A stretch of DNA of 15,978 nucleotides from Verrucomicrobiaceae bacterium UBA7681 (GCA_002482965.1 DLGZ01000062.1:1-15978), one strand, 5' to 3'; counted from the first letter of the stretch, positions 1-7,417 are shown. Made by a program: numbers and translations. Notes: a model not told the origin generated them from the letters alone.

Positions 1-21
1 ATCCAGCATCCAGCATCCAGC
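1..21. repeat. Three tandem copies of a 7-bp unit
   Basis: The heptamer ATCCAGC is present three times head to tail at the left edge of the window and runs into a C8 tract. The array may extend beyond the window. No function can be assigned. It lies about 80 bp upstream of the CBS gene, and the interval 22-104 shows no clear promoter or ribosome-binding site. Confidence 0.7.
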
Positions 22-104
22 CCCCCCCGCACAACATCCGCCCACCCATCCCCAAATCGCGGAGAGCAGCCCCCATTCGCCACCGCCATGTTTCATCCTC
101 AACC

Positions 105-524
105 ATGAAACGCAACGATCCCATCTCCCACCTCATGTCCCGCAATGTGATCACCGCCCACCACGGCGATCCAATCTCCAAAGTCCGCGCCCTCGTCCGC
201 CAGCACGGCGTCCATCACATCCCCGTCGTCAAGGCCGACCAGCTCGTCGGCATCATCTCCTGGACTGACATCCTCCGCGTCAGCTTTGGCGACGCCTTCA
301 ACACCGACGAACGCACCGTGGACGCCACGCTCGATCACACCCTCTCCCTGGAGCAGATCATGCAAAAGAGCCCCGTCACCCTCGCCGAAACCGGCACCGT
401 CCGTGAAGCCGCCGAACTCCTCGCCGGCGGCACCTTCCACGCCCTCCCCATCGTCTCCGGCACCAAGCTCGTCGGCATCGTCACCACCACCGACCTCATC
501 AAATACCTCCTCGATCAGTTTTAG
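105..524 (+). CDS. Stand-alone two-CBS-domain protein (139 aa)
   Basis: This is a small cytosolic protein made almost entirely of two CBS domains, about residues 8-60 and 83-137. The first contains the stretch HHIPVVKADQLVGIISWTDI, the second HALPIVSGTKLVGIVTTTDL. Both show the usual pattern: a PVV/PIV strand, a turn, VGI(I/V), then a T-D-(I/L) helix start. CBS pairs form a Bateman module that commonly binds adenosyl nucleotides (AMP, ATP, SAM) and regulates a partner protein or responds to energy state. No catalytic domain is attached, so the partner and ligand are unknown. The ATG at 105 is the only sensible start; the ATG at 88 opens an out-of-frame peptide that stops at once. No Shine-Dalgarno sequence is visible upstream. 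It stands alone, with about 380 bp to the next start. Confidence 0.9.
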   Translation: MKRNDPISHLMSRNVITAHHGDPISKVRALVRQHGVHHIPVVKADQLVGIISWTDILRVSFGDAFNTDERTVDATLDHTLSLEQIMQKSPVTLAETGTVREAAELLAGGTFHALPIVSGTKLVGIVTTTDLIKYLLDQF

Positions 525-658
525 CAGCCCGCAGGTACAACCAGCACCCGGCAAAGGCGGTGGCGTTCGTTTTTGCACCTGCCGGTTCATAGCTCCCTGC
601 ACCACGAATCTCCATGGCAGGCTGGCGTCTTTTTCACCACTCCGCTCCGCCGCACACC

Positions 659-721
659 AGCTCCAACGGAGCTGAGTAAGAGCCCAGGGTCAGCCGAGCC
701 TCAGTGAGGCGACCCTGGGTT
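659..721. repeat. Double-hairpin intergenic element
   Basis: Two perfect palindromic units stand side by side. The first is AGCTCC-AAC-GGAGCT at 659-673 (6-bp stem, 3-nt loop). The second spans 681-721: CCCAGGGTC at 683-691 pairs with GACCCTGGG at 711-719, extended by a G-T and an A-T pair. Inside it lies a second stem, GCCTC at 698-702 with GAGGC at 706-710. The compact, nested form resembles REP-like dispersed elements. It is not followed by a T-tract, so it is not an ordinary intrinsic terminator. A dispersed-repeat identity is inferred. Confidence 0.65.
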
Positions 722-765
722 CGGACAGCCAATCCGGGAAGCAAACCATCCCTCCGCCGCACCCC

Positions 766-802
766 ACGCCCACCCTTCGTAGCTTTAGCGAAGAATGGGC
801 GT
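766..802. repeat. Imperfect hairpin with CGTAGCTTTAGCGAAG core
   Basis: The arms at 766-779 (ACGCCCACCCTTCG) and 789-802 (CGAAGAATGGGCGT) pair over 14 positions with two mismatches, around a 9-nt loop. The core CGTAGCTTTAGCGAAG at 778-793 recurs, with three substitutions, in the hairpin at 3568-3593. This marks a dispersed palindrome family. It lies about 100 bp upstream of the TPR gene and has no T-tract. Confidence 0.6.
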
Positions 803-904
803 CTGCAATGCGCCACGCCGCGCACTCCGCTTCCAGCCCCAAGCTGCCACGCACCCATCATTCCTCTTTGCCCCGCATCAAATGCTGAGATACCCTCCAC
901 CAGC

Positions 905-3532
905 ATGCCCAAGCCCCGGAGCCTCCTACTCGCCGCCGCCCTTCTCTCACTCCCCACCGCCCTCCTAGCGGCCGGGCTTGAAGAAGCCTCCGAGTATGTC
1001 TCGGCACGGCAAGCCCTCGCAGACGGGCTCCCCAGCGTCGCCGCCGTCAAAGCAGAGCGCCTCCTCAAGCTCAAAGGCTGGACCCGCGTCGAGACACGCC
1101 AGCTCGCCACCTTCGCAGCCGAAGCCTGGACCCGTGCCACCGAAGGCACCCGCGTCCTCACCCTAGCAGACACCTACGACCTCGATGACGAACCCTTCTG
1201 GCGCGGTCAGGGCCTCGCCCTCACCGGAGACCTCACCGCCGCACGCCAGCTCCTCACCGAAGAAACCACCACCACCCCGCAGCATCCGCGAACCCCGCTC
1301 CTCCTCGCGCAAATCCTCGCCGCCCTCGGTGAAAATGCCGCCGCCCGTGATGCCCTCGCCCCCCTGCTGACTTCCACCGATGCCGCCCTGCAATCCCATG
1401 CACGCCTGCTGCAAAGCGAGATCGACATCAACGAAGGCAAACCCGCCCGCAGTCTCCCCACCCAAGTGGATCAGGACACTGCCGCCACCCGCTTCCTCCG
1501 CGCACGCGCCCTGCTTCAAAGCGGCCAGCTCATCCTCGCGCAGGAGATGCTCCAGTCCGTACTCACCTCCCCCCAAGGCGGAGAGCGCATCCACCAGGCC
1601 GCGCAGCTCCTTCAGGTGGAGGCCCTCCTCCAGCTCCACCAGGCCACCGATGCCCAGGAGCAGCTCACCAAGTTTCTCGATGCCACCGCCGACAGCCCTC
1701 TCTGGATCGAAGCCTTTGACCTCCTCAACCTCGCCCATCAGGAGATCCCCACCTCCGGCACCATTCCGGAAGGCGTCCTGCGCTGGATCTCCGCCGGCAA
1801 CACCGCCCAGCAGCAGCCCGATCCCCCCCCCGTTCTGGCAGAAGCCACCGCAAAATTTCGCGGCCACGCCATCTATCTCACCGCCCAGTGGCTCGCCGCG
1901 CAGAAACGCGATGACGAAGCCGTCAGCATGCTGGAGTCCCTCATCCAGCTCCACCCCCACCACCCACGCCTCAGCGATGCCATGCAGCTCGCCATGGAGA
2001 TCTACGCCAACCACCACATCGACGTACGCGTCAAGGCGCTCGCCGAAGCCTGGCACCAGCACTTCAGCACCTCCTCCGTCCCCGTGGACTTCGCCGTCGG
2101 CGGCCTCCACTTCCGCCGTGGCGAGACCCGCGAGGCACTCCAACTGTTTCAAAGCGCCGCCAACGTCGCCACCACCCTCACCGAGCGCCGCCGCGCCCTG
2201 TTCAACGCCGCCGTAGCCGCCATCACCGCCAGTGATTTCACCCTCTACCAGAGCCTCCTCGGTCAGCTCCAACTCATCTCCAACGCCACCGCCGTCGGCT
2301 CCGAAAGCACAGACTCCGCCGCCACCCTCGAACTCGAAAAAGCCCTCTACCTCGCCGCCGCCCACAAGCCCGAAGCCGAAGATGCCCTCCGCACCTTCAT
2401 CCGCACCTACCCCAAGCACCCACGCTTCGCCGACGCCTGCATCGCCCTCGCCGAATGGTTTCTCCTCGCCACACCACCCCGCATCGAAGACGCCCTCAAG
2501 TCCCTCGACAACGCCACCACCGCCCCCGGCCAGCTCGCACCCCAGCAGCAGCAGCGCATCCACTACACCCGCCTCTGGCTCAGCGACGCCGCAGGCGATT
2601 TGAAAACCCTCATCGCCCAAGGCGCAGACTTCCTCAAGCTCTGGCCCAAAAGCCCCCTCCTTACCGAAGTCCGCATGAAGATCGCCGGCGCCTACTACCG
2701 TCTCGAAGACTTCGCCAATGCTCGCACCGAATTCGAAATCATCGCCCGCGACTATCCCGACACTCAGCAGGCAGACACCGCCCTCTACTTCGCCGCCATG
2801 TCCGCCACCTCCGTCATGAGTGAAGACGGCCGCAAACGCGCCCTCGAAATCTGGGAGGAACTCGCCCAGAAAAACGGCCCCCTCGCCGTCGCCTCCCGCA
2901 GGCAGCAGGCCCTCTCAGAGCGCCTCCAGGGAAACCACGCCGCCGCCCTCGCCGTCCTCGACAAAGTCCTCGCCATGAAAGCCCTCGAGCCCGCCCAGCG
3001 CCTCATGACCACCTGTGAAAAAGCCGAGCTCCTCCTCCTCCTCGGCAAGACCGACCCCGCCCAGCTCGACGCCGCCGCAGATCTCCTCGACGCCTTCCTC
3101 ACCGACCACACCCTGCCCTTCGTCTGGAAGGCCCGCGCCGGCTTCACACTCGCCTCAGTGCATCACGACGCCAAGCACGACACCGAAGCCCTCGAAGCCT
3201 GCTACAACGTCCTCCGCGCCGCCGACATGTCCCCCCCAACCAGTCCCGCCGACTACCTCTGGTTTTCCAAAGCCGGCTTCTTCGGCGTCGATCTCCTCGA
3301 AGCCTCCCGCCAGTGGGAAGCCGCCGCCCGCCTCGCCGAGCAGATCGCCCAGCGCCCCGGCGACCGCGCCACCGAAGCCCGCGACCGCGCCACCAAAATC
3401 CGCCTCGAACACTTCCTCTGGGACGGCCCCGCCCCCAAGCTCCCCACCGTCCTGAAATTTGACGAAACTTCTGCTGAAAAAACCTCGGCAGAGAAAGCGC
3501 CGGCGAAAGGCACGAAGAAGAAGGCCAAGTAG
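905..3532 (+). CDS. Large exported TPR-repeat protein (875 aa)
   Basis: The start is placed at the ATG at 905 because it opens a clear signal peptide: MPKPR, a hydrophobic run LLLAAALLSLPTALLA, then a likely cut after LAA near residue 22. The rest is helical and alanine/leucine-rich, with many degenerate TPR-like units. The best are near residues 501-520 (YPKHPRFADACIALAEW) and 575-635 (LWPKSPLLTEVRMKIAGAYY followed by NARTEFEIIARDYPDTQQAD), which resemble the TPR_6 repeats of BamD/YbgF-like envelope proteins. The C-terminus is a Lys/Ala/Glu-rich tail. It probably acts in the periplasm as a scaffold for protein contacts; no enzymatic domain is seen. An in-frame upstream ATG at 704 would add 67 residues of Pro/Arg-rich sequence and bury the signal peptide, so it was not used. 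The product is otherwise unnamed. Confidence 0.85.
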   Translation: MPKPRSLLLAAALLSLPTALLAAGLEEASEYVSARQALADGLPSVAAVKAERLLKLKGWTRVETRQLATFAAEAWTRATEGTRVLTLADTYDLDDEPFWRGQGLALTGDLTAARQLLTEETTTTPQHPRTPLLLAQILAALGENAAARDALAPLLTSTDAALQSHARLLQSEIDINEGKPARSLPTQVDQDTAATRFLRARALLQSGQLILAQEMLQSVLTSPQGGERIHQAAQLLQVEALLQLHQATDAQEQLTKFLDATADSPLWIEAFDLLNLAHQEIPTSGTIPEGVLRWISAGNTAQQQPDPPPVLAEATAKFRGHAIYLTAQWLAAQKRDDEAVSMLESLIQLHPHHPRLSDAMQLAMEIYANHHIDVRVKALAEAWHQHFSTSSVPVDFAVGGLHFRRGETREALQLFQSAANVATTLTERRRALFNAAVAAITASDFTLYQSLLGQLQLISNATAVGSESTDSAATLELEKALYLAAAHKPEAEDALRTFIRTYPKHPRFADACIALAEWFLLATPPRIEDALKSLDNATTAPGQLAPQQQQRIHYTRLWLSDAAGDLKTLIAQGADFLKLWPKSPLLTEVRMKIAGAYYRLEDFANARTEFEIIARDYPDTQQADTALYFAAMSATSVMSEDGRKRALEIWEELAQKNGPLAVASRRQQALSERLQGNHAAALAVLDKVLAMKALEPAQRLMTTCEKAELLLLLGKTDPAQLDAAADLLDAFLTDHTLPFVWKARAGFTLASVHHDAKHDTEALEACYNVLRAADMSPPTSPADYLWFSKAGFFGVDLLEASRQWEAAARLAEQIAQRPGDRATEARDRATKIRLEHFLWDGPAPKLPTVLKFDETSAEKTSAEKAPAKGTKKKAK

Positions 3533-3567
3533 GGCGGCGCTCTTCGTTCGCGGCCCGGGCCCTCCAG

Positions 3568-3593
3568 TCCTCCGCAGCTTCAGCAAAGGAGGA
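3568..3593. terminator. Hairpin between convergent genes; possible terminator or repeat element
   Basis: TCCTCC at 3568-3573 pairs perfectly with GGAGGA at 3588-3593 around a 14-nt loop. It lies 36 bp after the TPR stop, in the 142-bp gap before the convergent DUF1501 gene. A short T-run (3601-3604) follows about 8 bp later. The loop core CGCAGCTTCAGCAAAG at 3573-3588 matches the core of the 766-802 hairpin at 13 of 16 positions, so it may be a copy of a dispersed element serving as a terminator. Confidence 0.4.
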
Positions 3594-3674
3594 AGCCGTA
3601 GTTTTCAATCCCCGCCCCGGCATCACACGCTACCACTTCATACCACATCTTCACACCCACACCATTTCACTCCC

Positions 3675-5081
3675 TCACGCCAGCAGCCCCCTCTTCACCT
3701 CCCCAAACACATCCGTCAGCCGGAAATCCCGTCCCGCATAGCGATACGTCAGCCGCTCATGATCCAGCCCCAGCAGGTGCAGCATCGTCGCATGCAGATC
3801 ATGCAGATGCACCTTGTCCTGCTCCGCTTTGAAGCCCGTTTCATCCGTGCTCCCATAGCGGATCCCCGGTTTCGCTCCACCACCCGCCATCCACATCGTG
3901 AACCCCAGGTGATCATGATCGCGGCCATTGTTTTTGTTCAGCAGCGGCGGCCGGCCAAACTCACCACCCCACAGCACCAGCGTATCCTCCAGCAGCCCGC
4001 GCTGCTTCAGATCCGTCAGCAGCGCCGCCACCGGCTGGTCCGTCTCCAGCGCATGCTGCGGATGCCCCTTGAAAATATCCGTGTGATCATCCCAAAACTC
4101 GTGATTCACCTGGATGAACCTCACCCCCGCCTCCGCAAAACGCCGCGCCATCAGACACGCCCGCCCGATCTGGTCCGTCATCTTCCCATCGCCAATCCCA
4201 TACATCTCCTGCGTCGCCTTGCTCTCCCGGTTCAGGTTCATCACCTCCGGCATCTCACGCTGCATGTTAAAAGCCAGCTCCGCAGACGAGATCAGTCCCT
4301 CCAGCGCCTCGTTGCTCCCATCCTGCGCCAGCTTCTGACGGTTCAGCGACTGCACCAGATCCAGTTGCCGCCGCTGCGCCCTCACATCCAGCCGCGCATT
4401 CCTCATGAACGGCAGCTCAATGTCCTTCAGCGGTGTCGCCGGAAAACCCGGGCTCGATCCATTCCCACGGTCCTGGCCGATCGGCGTCCCACCACAAACC
4501 GCCGGTAAAAACGCGCAGCCATGCTTCAGCGGACCACCCCCTGAAAACGACGGATTGATCGTCACAAAGCCCGGCAGATTTTGATTCTCCGTACCCAGCC
4601 CATACACACACCACGAGCCCACGCTCGGCCGCGTAAACGCAAAGCTCCCCGTGTTCATCTGCAGGATCGCCTGCGGATGCGCATTGTGGTCCGTGTGCAT
4701 CGAATTGATCACACACAGATCATCCGCATGCCGCGCGATGTTCGGTAGCAAATCAGACACCATCATCCCACTCTGCCCCCGCGCCCTGAACTCCCACGGC
4801 GACTGGCAATACACATTCGTGCTCCCCTTCGCACTCGGCACCCCCTGCTGCTTCGTCAGCGCCGGCTTGTAATCAAACGTGTCCACCTGCGACGGCCCTC
4901 CCTGCATAAACAAAAAGATCACCCGCTTCGCCCTTGCCGGAAAATGCGTCGCCCCCGGCACCAGCGGATTCATCCTCGCCGCCCCCAGCCCATTCGCCCC
5001 AAACAATCCCCTCAGCGCCAACATGCCAAACCCCGCGCTCGAAGCACTCAGCAAATCACGGCGACTGGAAAGCATCCCCAT
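3675..5081 (-). CDS. DUF1501 family exported protein (468 aa)
   Basis: This is a DUF1501 protein, a family with an alkaline-phosphatase/sulfatase-like fold, abundant in Planctomycetes and Verrucomicrobia and usually exported. The N-terminus has a paired arginine (SSRRDLL, Arg 7-8) followed by a hydrophobic stretch to about residue 30, which fits a Tat-type signal. The family signature FMQGGPSQVDTFD follows near residues 58-70. The C-terminal core, residues 371-402, carries WGGEFGRPP, GRDHDHLGF and TMWMAGGG, whose Asp/His pattern probably corresponds to the metal-site region. The enzymatic activity of the family is not established. ATGs at 5102, 5081 and 5075 are all possible; 5081 keeps the RR motif close to the start. 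The frame remains open to 5198, but that part is low-quality. It converges with the TPR gene and diverges from the gene at 5409. Confidence 0.9.
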   Translation of the reverse strand: MGMLSSRRDLLSASSAGFGMLALRGLFGANGLGAARMNPLVPGATHFPARAKRVIFLFMQGGPSQVDTFDYKPALTKQQGVPSAKGSTNVYCQSPWEFRARGQSGMMVSDLLPNIARHADDLCVINSMHTDHNAHPQAILQMNTGSFAFTRPSVGSWCVYGLGTENQNLPGFVTINPSFSGGGPLKHGCAFLPAVCGGTPIGQDRGNGSSPGFPATPLKDIELPFMRNARLDVRAQRRQLDLVQSLNRQKLAQDGSNEALEGLISSAELAFNMQREMPEVMNLNRESKATQEMYGIGDGKMTDQIGRACLMARRFAEAGVRFIQVNHEFWDDHTDIFKGHPQHALETDQPVAALLTDLKQRGLLEDTLVLWGGEFGRPPLLNKNNGRDHDHLGFTMWMAGGGAKPGIRYGSTDETGFKAEQDKVHLHDLHATMLHLLGLDHERLTYRYAGRDFRLTDVFGEVKRGLLA

Positions 5082-5408
5082 CACACACTCATACGCCACC
5101 ATTCCATAATTCTTGTCGCTCCCGACGCCGCCCCTCCCCAGTTCAATGTCAATGCCAGCCACATCCTGCCCGCCATGAAGAACCTCCTCGCCGATCAATC
5201 CCCCGTAGCAGCCGCACCAGACATTCGACCCGCCGACGGACTGCGACTAGATCCCAGCGCTCAATCGTGAATATGCAATTGTTTGCTGAGCATCTGGAAT
5301 GAACAAGCAAACCATCCGCGTTAGTTCAAAATCCAGACTGGCCGCGCAGAAGGTCTGCCTGTTCGCAAGTACGTCTAGTTCGCACCCGACTCCAATCAAC
5401 CCGCCCCC
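5082..5408. other. Divergent intergenic region between DUF1501 and the 5409 gene
   Basis: This 327-bp region must hold the promoters of both divergent genes. About 5230-5370 is less C-rich than its surroundings and contains an AT-rich patch (GAATATGCAATTG, 5269-5281). A perfect 7-bp inverted repeat, GTTTGCT at 5281-5287 and AGCAAAC at 5306-5312 with an 18-bp spacer, could be an operator or a small hairpin. I could not fix a -35/-10 pair on either strand and see no clear ribosome-binding site next to the ATG at 5409. Confidence 0.45.
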
Positions 5409-6029
5409 ATGAACCATCGATTCCTCTGCCTGCTCCTCGCCGCCGCCATCACCACCAGCATCCAGGCCCAAACCGCCGATCCGAATCCACTCGTCGAAAA
5501 AGCCCTCACAGCAGTTGGAGGCAAAGACCGGCTCCTCAAGAATTTCCGCATCAAGGAAATCTTCCACTTTGGCAGCACCCCCGAGCCCGCCGAGGGAAAA
5601 AAACGCTCCACCCGCGAGTCCATCCTCTCCCAGCCCGACAAATGGTGGATCAACAAAAAAGAGCGCGGTATCGAACCCGCCAAGGACGACGTACGCGCCT
5701 GGTCCCTGGATCTCCTCGTCGATGAAAAATCCAAGATCGAAGTCATCCCCGACCTCACCGACGAAGGCAAAAGCTGCTTCGGCCTCCGCATCAGCGGCAG
5801 CGTCACACCCGCGATGAATTTCTACTTCGACAAAGAAACCTCGCTCCTCCACCGCCTCGACTGGCGCGGAGACTTCTATCGCTTCAGCGACTGGAAGGAG
5901 CACGACGGCCTCAAATACGCCAGCAAGACCATCATCTTCAAAGTGAAAGACAGCAAACCCTGGTTCTTCCACGAAGTCACCGAGATCGAACGCCTCGCCA
6001 CCCTCCCCGAAGGCCTCGCAAAGCCATAA
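5409..6029 (+). CDS. Small exported protein of unknown function, possibly LolA-like fold (206 aa)
   Basis: The N-terminus is a textbook signal peptide: MNHR, a hydrophobic core FLCLLLAAAITTS, and an AQA-type cut near residues 19-21. The mature part begins with NPLVEKALTAVGGKDRLLKN, a helical opening seen in many exported verrucomicrobial and planctomycete proteins related to LolA-type lipoprotein-sorting folds. It is followed by alternating beta-rich stretches (NFRIKEIFHFGS, PDKWWINKKERG, SCFGLRISG, MNFYFDKETSLLHRLDWRGD, LKYASKTIIFKVKDS, WFFHEVTEIE). That layout fits the half-barrel lipid-binding fold of LolA/LolB relatives, but this is a pattern judgement without a search. No catalytic motif or lipobox is visible. 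It lies between the divergent DUF1501 gene and the RAYT module, 27 bp before the first direct repeat. The product cannot be named. Confidence 0.8.
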   Translation: MNHRFLCLLLAAAITTSIQAQTADPNPLVEKALTAVGGKDRLLKNFRIKEIFHFGSTPEPAEGKKRSTRESILSQPDKWWINKKERGIEPAKDDVRAWSLDLLVDEKSKIEVIPDLTDEGKSCFGLRISGSVTPAMNFYFDKETSLLHRLDWRGDFYRFSDWKEHDGLKYASKTIIFKVKDSKPWFFHEVTEIERLATLPEGLAKP

Positions 6030-6056
6030 ATCCCCCGCAAAAAAACACCCCTCCGC

Positions 6057-6094
6057 CAAAATGGGGTCAGTGTGCAAATTCTTGACAAATCACC
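6057..6094 (+). repeat. Direct repeat, copy 1, upstream of the transposase
   Basis: This is the first of two near-identical copies that start 79 bp apart. It contains AAAATGGGGTCAG, then GTGCAAATTCTTGACAAATC. Compared with copy 2 it differs by two substitutions and one missing A. GTCA and TGAC within the unit are inverted and could close a small stem. A GGGGTCAG core next to Y1/RAYT transposase genes is something I recall from other genomes, so this is probably the cognate DNA element of the transposase. Confidence 0.8.
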
Positions 6095-6135
6095 TGCATC
6101 ATCCCGGTGCAATATTCGCATTCACTCCGCCCATT

Positions 6136-6174
6136 CAAAATGGGGTCAGTATGCAAATTTTTGACAAAATCACC
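6136..6174 (+). repeat. Direct repeat, copy 2, upstream of the transposase
   Basis: This is the second copy of the element at 6057-6094 and ends 22 bp before the transposase ATG. Each copy is preceded by CTCCGCC (6051-6057 and 6125-6131), immediately before copy 1 and about 5 bp before copy 2, so the duplicated unit may be slightly longer than the conserved core. The TTGACA in each copy looks like a -35 box, but no -10 box sits at the right distance. Confidence 0.8.
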
Positions 6175-6196
6175 ACCCCAACTCTAAAATCCCGCC

Positions 6197-7255
6197 ATGC
6201 CACGCAGCATCCGCATCCAGTCCGCCGGAGCCTACTACCACGTCATGGCCCGGGGAAACCGTCGCGAAGCCATCTTCCATGACGACGCCGACCGCCGCTT
6301 CTTCCTCCACACCCTCAGCCAGGCCTGTGAAATGACCGGCTGGCGCGTCCACGCCTGGGTGCTCATGGGCAATCACTACCACCTCTTCATCCAGACCCCG
6401 GAGCCCAACCTCGTCGCCGGCATGGCCTGGCTGCAAAACACCCTCACCCGCCGCTACAACGTCCGGCACAGCCAGTGGGGCCGCCTCTTCGGAGACCGCT
6501 ACAAAGCCGTCATCGTCGAAGGCACCGACGCCCACCACTACCAGACCCTCATCGACTACATCCACCTCAACCCCGTCCGCGCCAAACTCATCCGCCCCAA
6601 GGCCGGTAAAAGCGTCCTCGACTACCGCTGGAGCAGCCTCGCCGGCGGCTACGCCCTCCCACCCAAAGAGCGCCCCACCTGGCTCGACGCCGCCAGCGGC
6701 CTCCGCGCCTTCAATCTCGAAGACAACGCCGCAGGACGCCGCCAGATGATCAAGCGGCTCGACCGCCGCGCCCTCACCGAAGAAATCGCCAACTGCGGCG
6801 TCCCCCCGCTCCCCGAAGAAGCAGACGCCCGCACCAGCCACCTCCGCCGCGGCTGGTTCTGGGGCACCCAAGCCTTTGGCAATGCCATGCGCAACCTCGC
6901 CGATACCGCCGTCACCAAACACACCCCAAAATCCCGCAGTTACCGCAGCGATCCCCACGTCGCCTCGCACGGCCAGCAGCAGGCCGAATCCTGGCTCAAG
7001 CAAGGCCTCAAAGCCGCAGCCCTCAAGCCCGCCGAAGTCGCCCAACTCAAAGGCTCTGATCCCCGCAAGCTCCTCCTTGCCGACCTCCTCTGGCACCGCA
7101 CCACCGTCTCCCAGGAATGGCTCGCCGAAAAACTCGCCATGAAATCCGCCGCCAACGTCAGCCAGCAACTCCGCCGCCTCGACCGCAAAAAAACCCGCGC
7201 CCAAGCCCCCGAAGAACTCATACACTTCCTCGATCAGGCCGAGTCACCCGAATGA
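6197..7255 (+). CDS. RAYT / Y1 (IS200-like HUH) transposase with long C-terminal region (352 aa)
   Basis: The N-terminal 135 residues are a Y1 transposase domain (PF01797-like). GAYYHVMARGNRREAIF stands at residues 11-27 and the metal-binding HUH motif is HYH at 60-62 (MGNHYHLFIQT). The probable catalytic tyrosine is Tyr121 in DYIHLNPVRAK. Such enzymes nick and rejoin single-stranded DNA at hairpins; RAYT members are single-copy and linked to REP-like sequences. After residue 135 comes a roughly 215-residue region with a helix-turn-helix-like stretch near its end (WLAEKLAMKSAANVSQQLRR), as in the longer verrucomicrobial/planctomycete members. All active-site residues look intact. The ATG at 6197 is well supported by MPRSIRIQS. 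Two direct repeats lie immediately upstream and no flanking terminal inverted repeats are seen. Its C-rich + strand matches the surroundings, so it is not a fresh arrival by composition. Confidence 0.9.
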   Translation: MPRSIRIQSAGAYYHVMARGNRREAIFHDDADRRFFLHTLSQACEMTGWRVHAWVLMGNHYHLFIQTPEPNLVAGMAWLQNTLTRRYNVRHSQWGRLFGDRYKAVIVEGTDAHHYQTLIDYIHLNPVRAKLIRPKAGKSVLDYRWSSLAGGYALPPKERPTWLDAASGLRAFNLEDNAAGRRQMIKRLDRRALTEEIANCGVPPLPEEADARTSHLRRGWFWGTQAFGNAMRNLADTAVTKHTPKSRSYRSDPHVASHGQQQAESWLKQGLKAAALKPAEVAQLKGSDPRKLLLADLLWHRTTVSQEWLAEKLAMKSAANVSQQLRRLDRKKTRAQAPEELIHFLDQAESPE

Positions 7256-7308
7256 TGACCTCCAGGCCATCTATCAAAAACTTACCCCTCCCAGCGCCTC
7301 CCCGTAGA

Positions 7309-7417
7309 TCACGGCTTGAGATTTTCACGGCACTCCTTCACCAGCTTCGCGTCATCAATGCGTCCCGCCTTGGTCAGCTCCGCTTCCTTCAGTGGCGGGG
7401 ATCATGAGGTAGCGGAT
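7309..7417 (-). pseudogene. Relic of the 3' end of a gene related to the LRR protein's helical module
   Basis: Read on the minus strand from 7398 to a TGA at 7311-7309, the frame gives LKEAELTKAGRIDDAKLVKE and ends in CRENLKP. This clearly resembles residues 134-161 of the neighbouring LRR protein (LKELEATLTKADRVDEAKEV). Just upstream, 7417-7397 in the next frame reads IRYLMIP, so a one-base shift separates the two pieces, and a stop (7404-7402) closes the longer frame. There is no start codon or upstream body: the relic begins 4 bp past the stop of the LRR gene. It appears to be the C-terminal remnant of another secreted protein carrying the same helical module. The function of the ancestor is unknown. 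Confidence 0.5.

Larger units (their letters stand above)
525..904. other. Intergenic stretch rich in palindromes
   Basis: No gene is supported here. The stretch holds a weak 6-bp inverted repeat at 531-536/577-582 just after the CBS gene, then three successive hairpins at 659-673, 681-721 and 766-802 (annotated separately). An open frame continues upstream from the TPR gene through this region to 704, but its translation is Pro/Arg-rich low-quality sequence running through the hairpins, so I treat it as non-coding. The promoter of the TPR gene must lie here, but no convincing -35/-10 pair is visible. Confidence 0.6.

Noticed and set aside
531..582. Inverted repeat GCAGGT/ACCTGC after the CBS gene, as a terminator
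   Set aside because: It has only 6 bp with a 40-nt interval and no T-tract after the second arm.
704..904. N-terminal extension of the TPR protein to an ATG at 704
   Set aside because: The added 67 residues run through hairpins, are Pro/Arg-rich and would hide a good signal peptide.
1163..2620. Long minus-strand open frame (485 codons) opposite the TPR gene
   Set aside because: It is Gly/Glu-rich shadow sequence of a C-ending-codon gene; the + frame has a signal peptide and TPR repeats.
3459..4508. 349-codon plus-strand open frame spanning the TPR end and the DUF1501 gene
   Set aside because: It is an Arg/His/Pro-rich translation overlapping two real genes, with no recognisable domain.
5082..5198. 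N-terminal extension of the DUF1501 protein to an ATG at 5198
   Set aside because: It would move the twin-arginine motif about 45 residues inwards, and its composition is not coding-like.
6082..6116. TTGACA in direct repeat copy 1 as a -35 box with AATATT as -10
   Set aside because: The spacer would be 23 bp, too long for a sigma-70 promoter.
5247..7225. Minus-strand open frames opposite the 5409 gene and the transposase
   Set aside because: They are Gly/Ala/Glu-rich shadows; both plus-strand genes have clear signal or catalytic motifs.
7254..7271. Imperfect hairpin GATGACC/GGCCATC overlapping the transposase stop, as a terminator
   Set aside because: It has one mismatch in seven pairs and is followed by TATCAAAAAC, not a T-tract.
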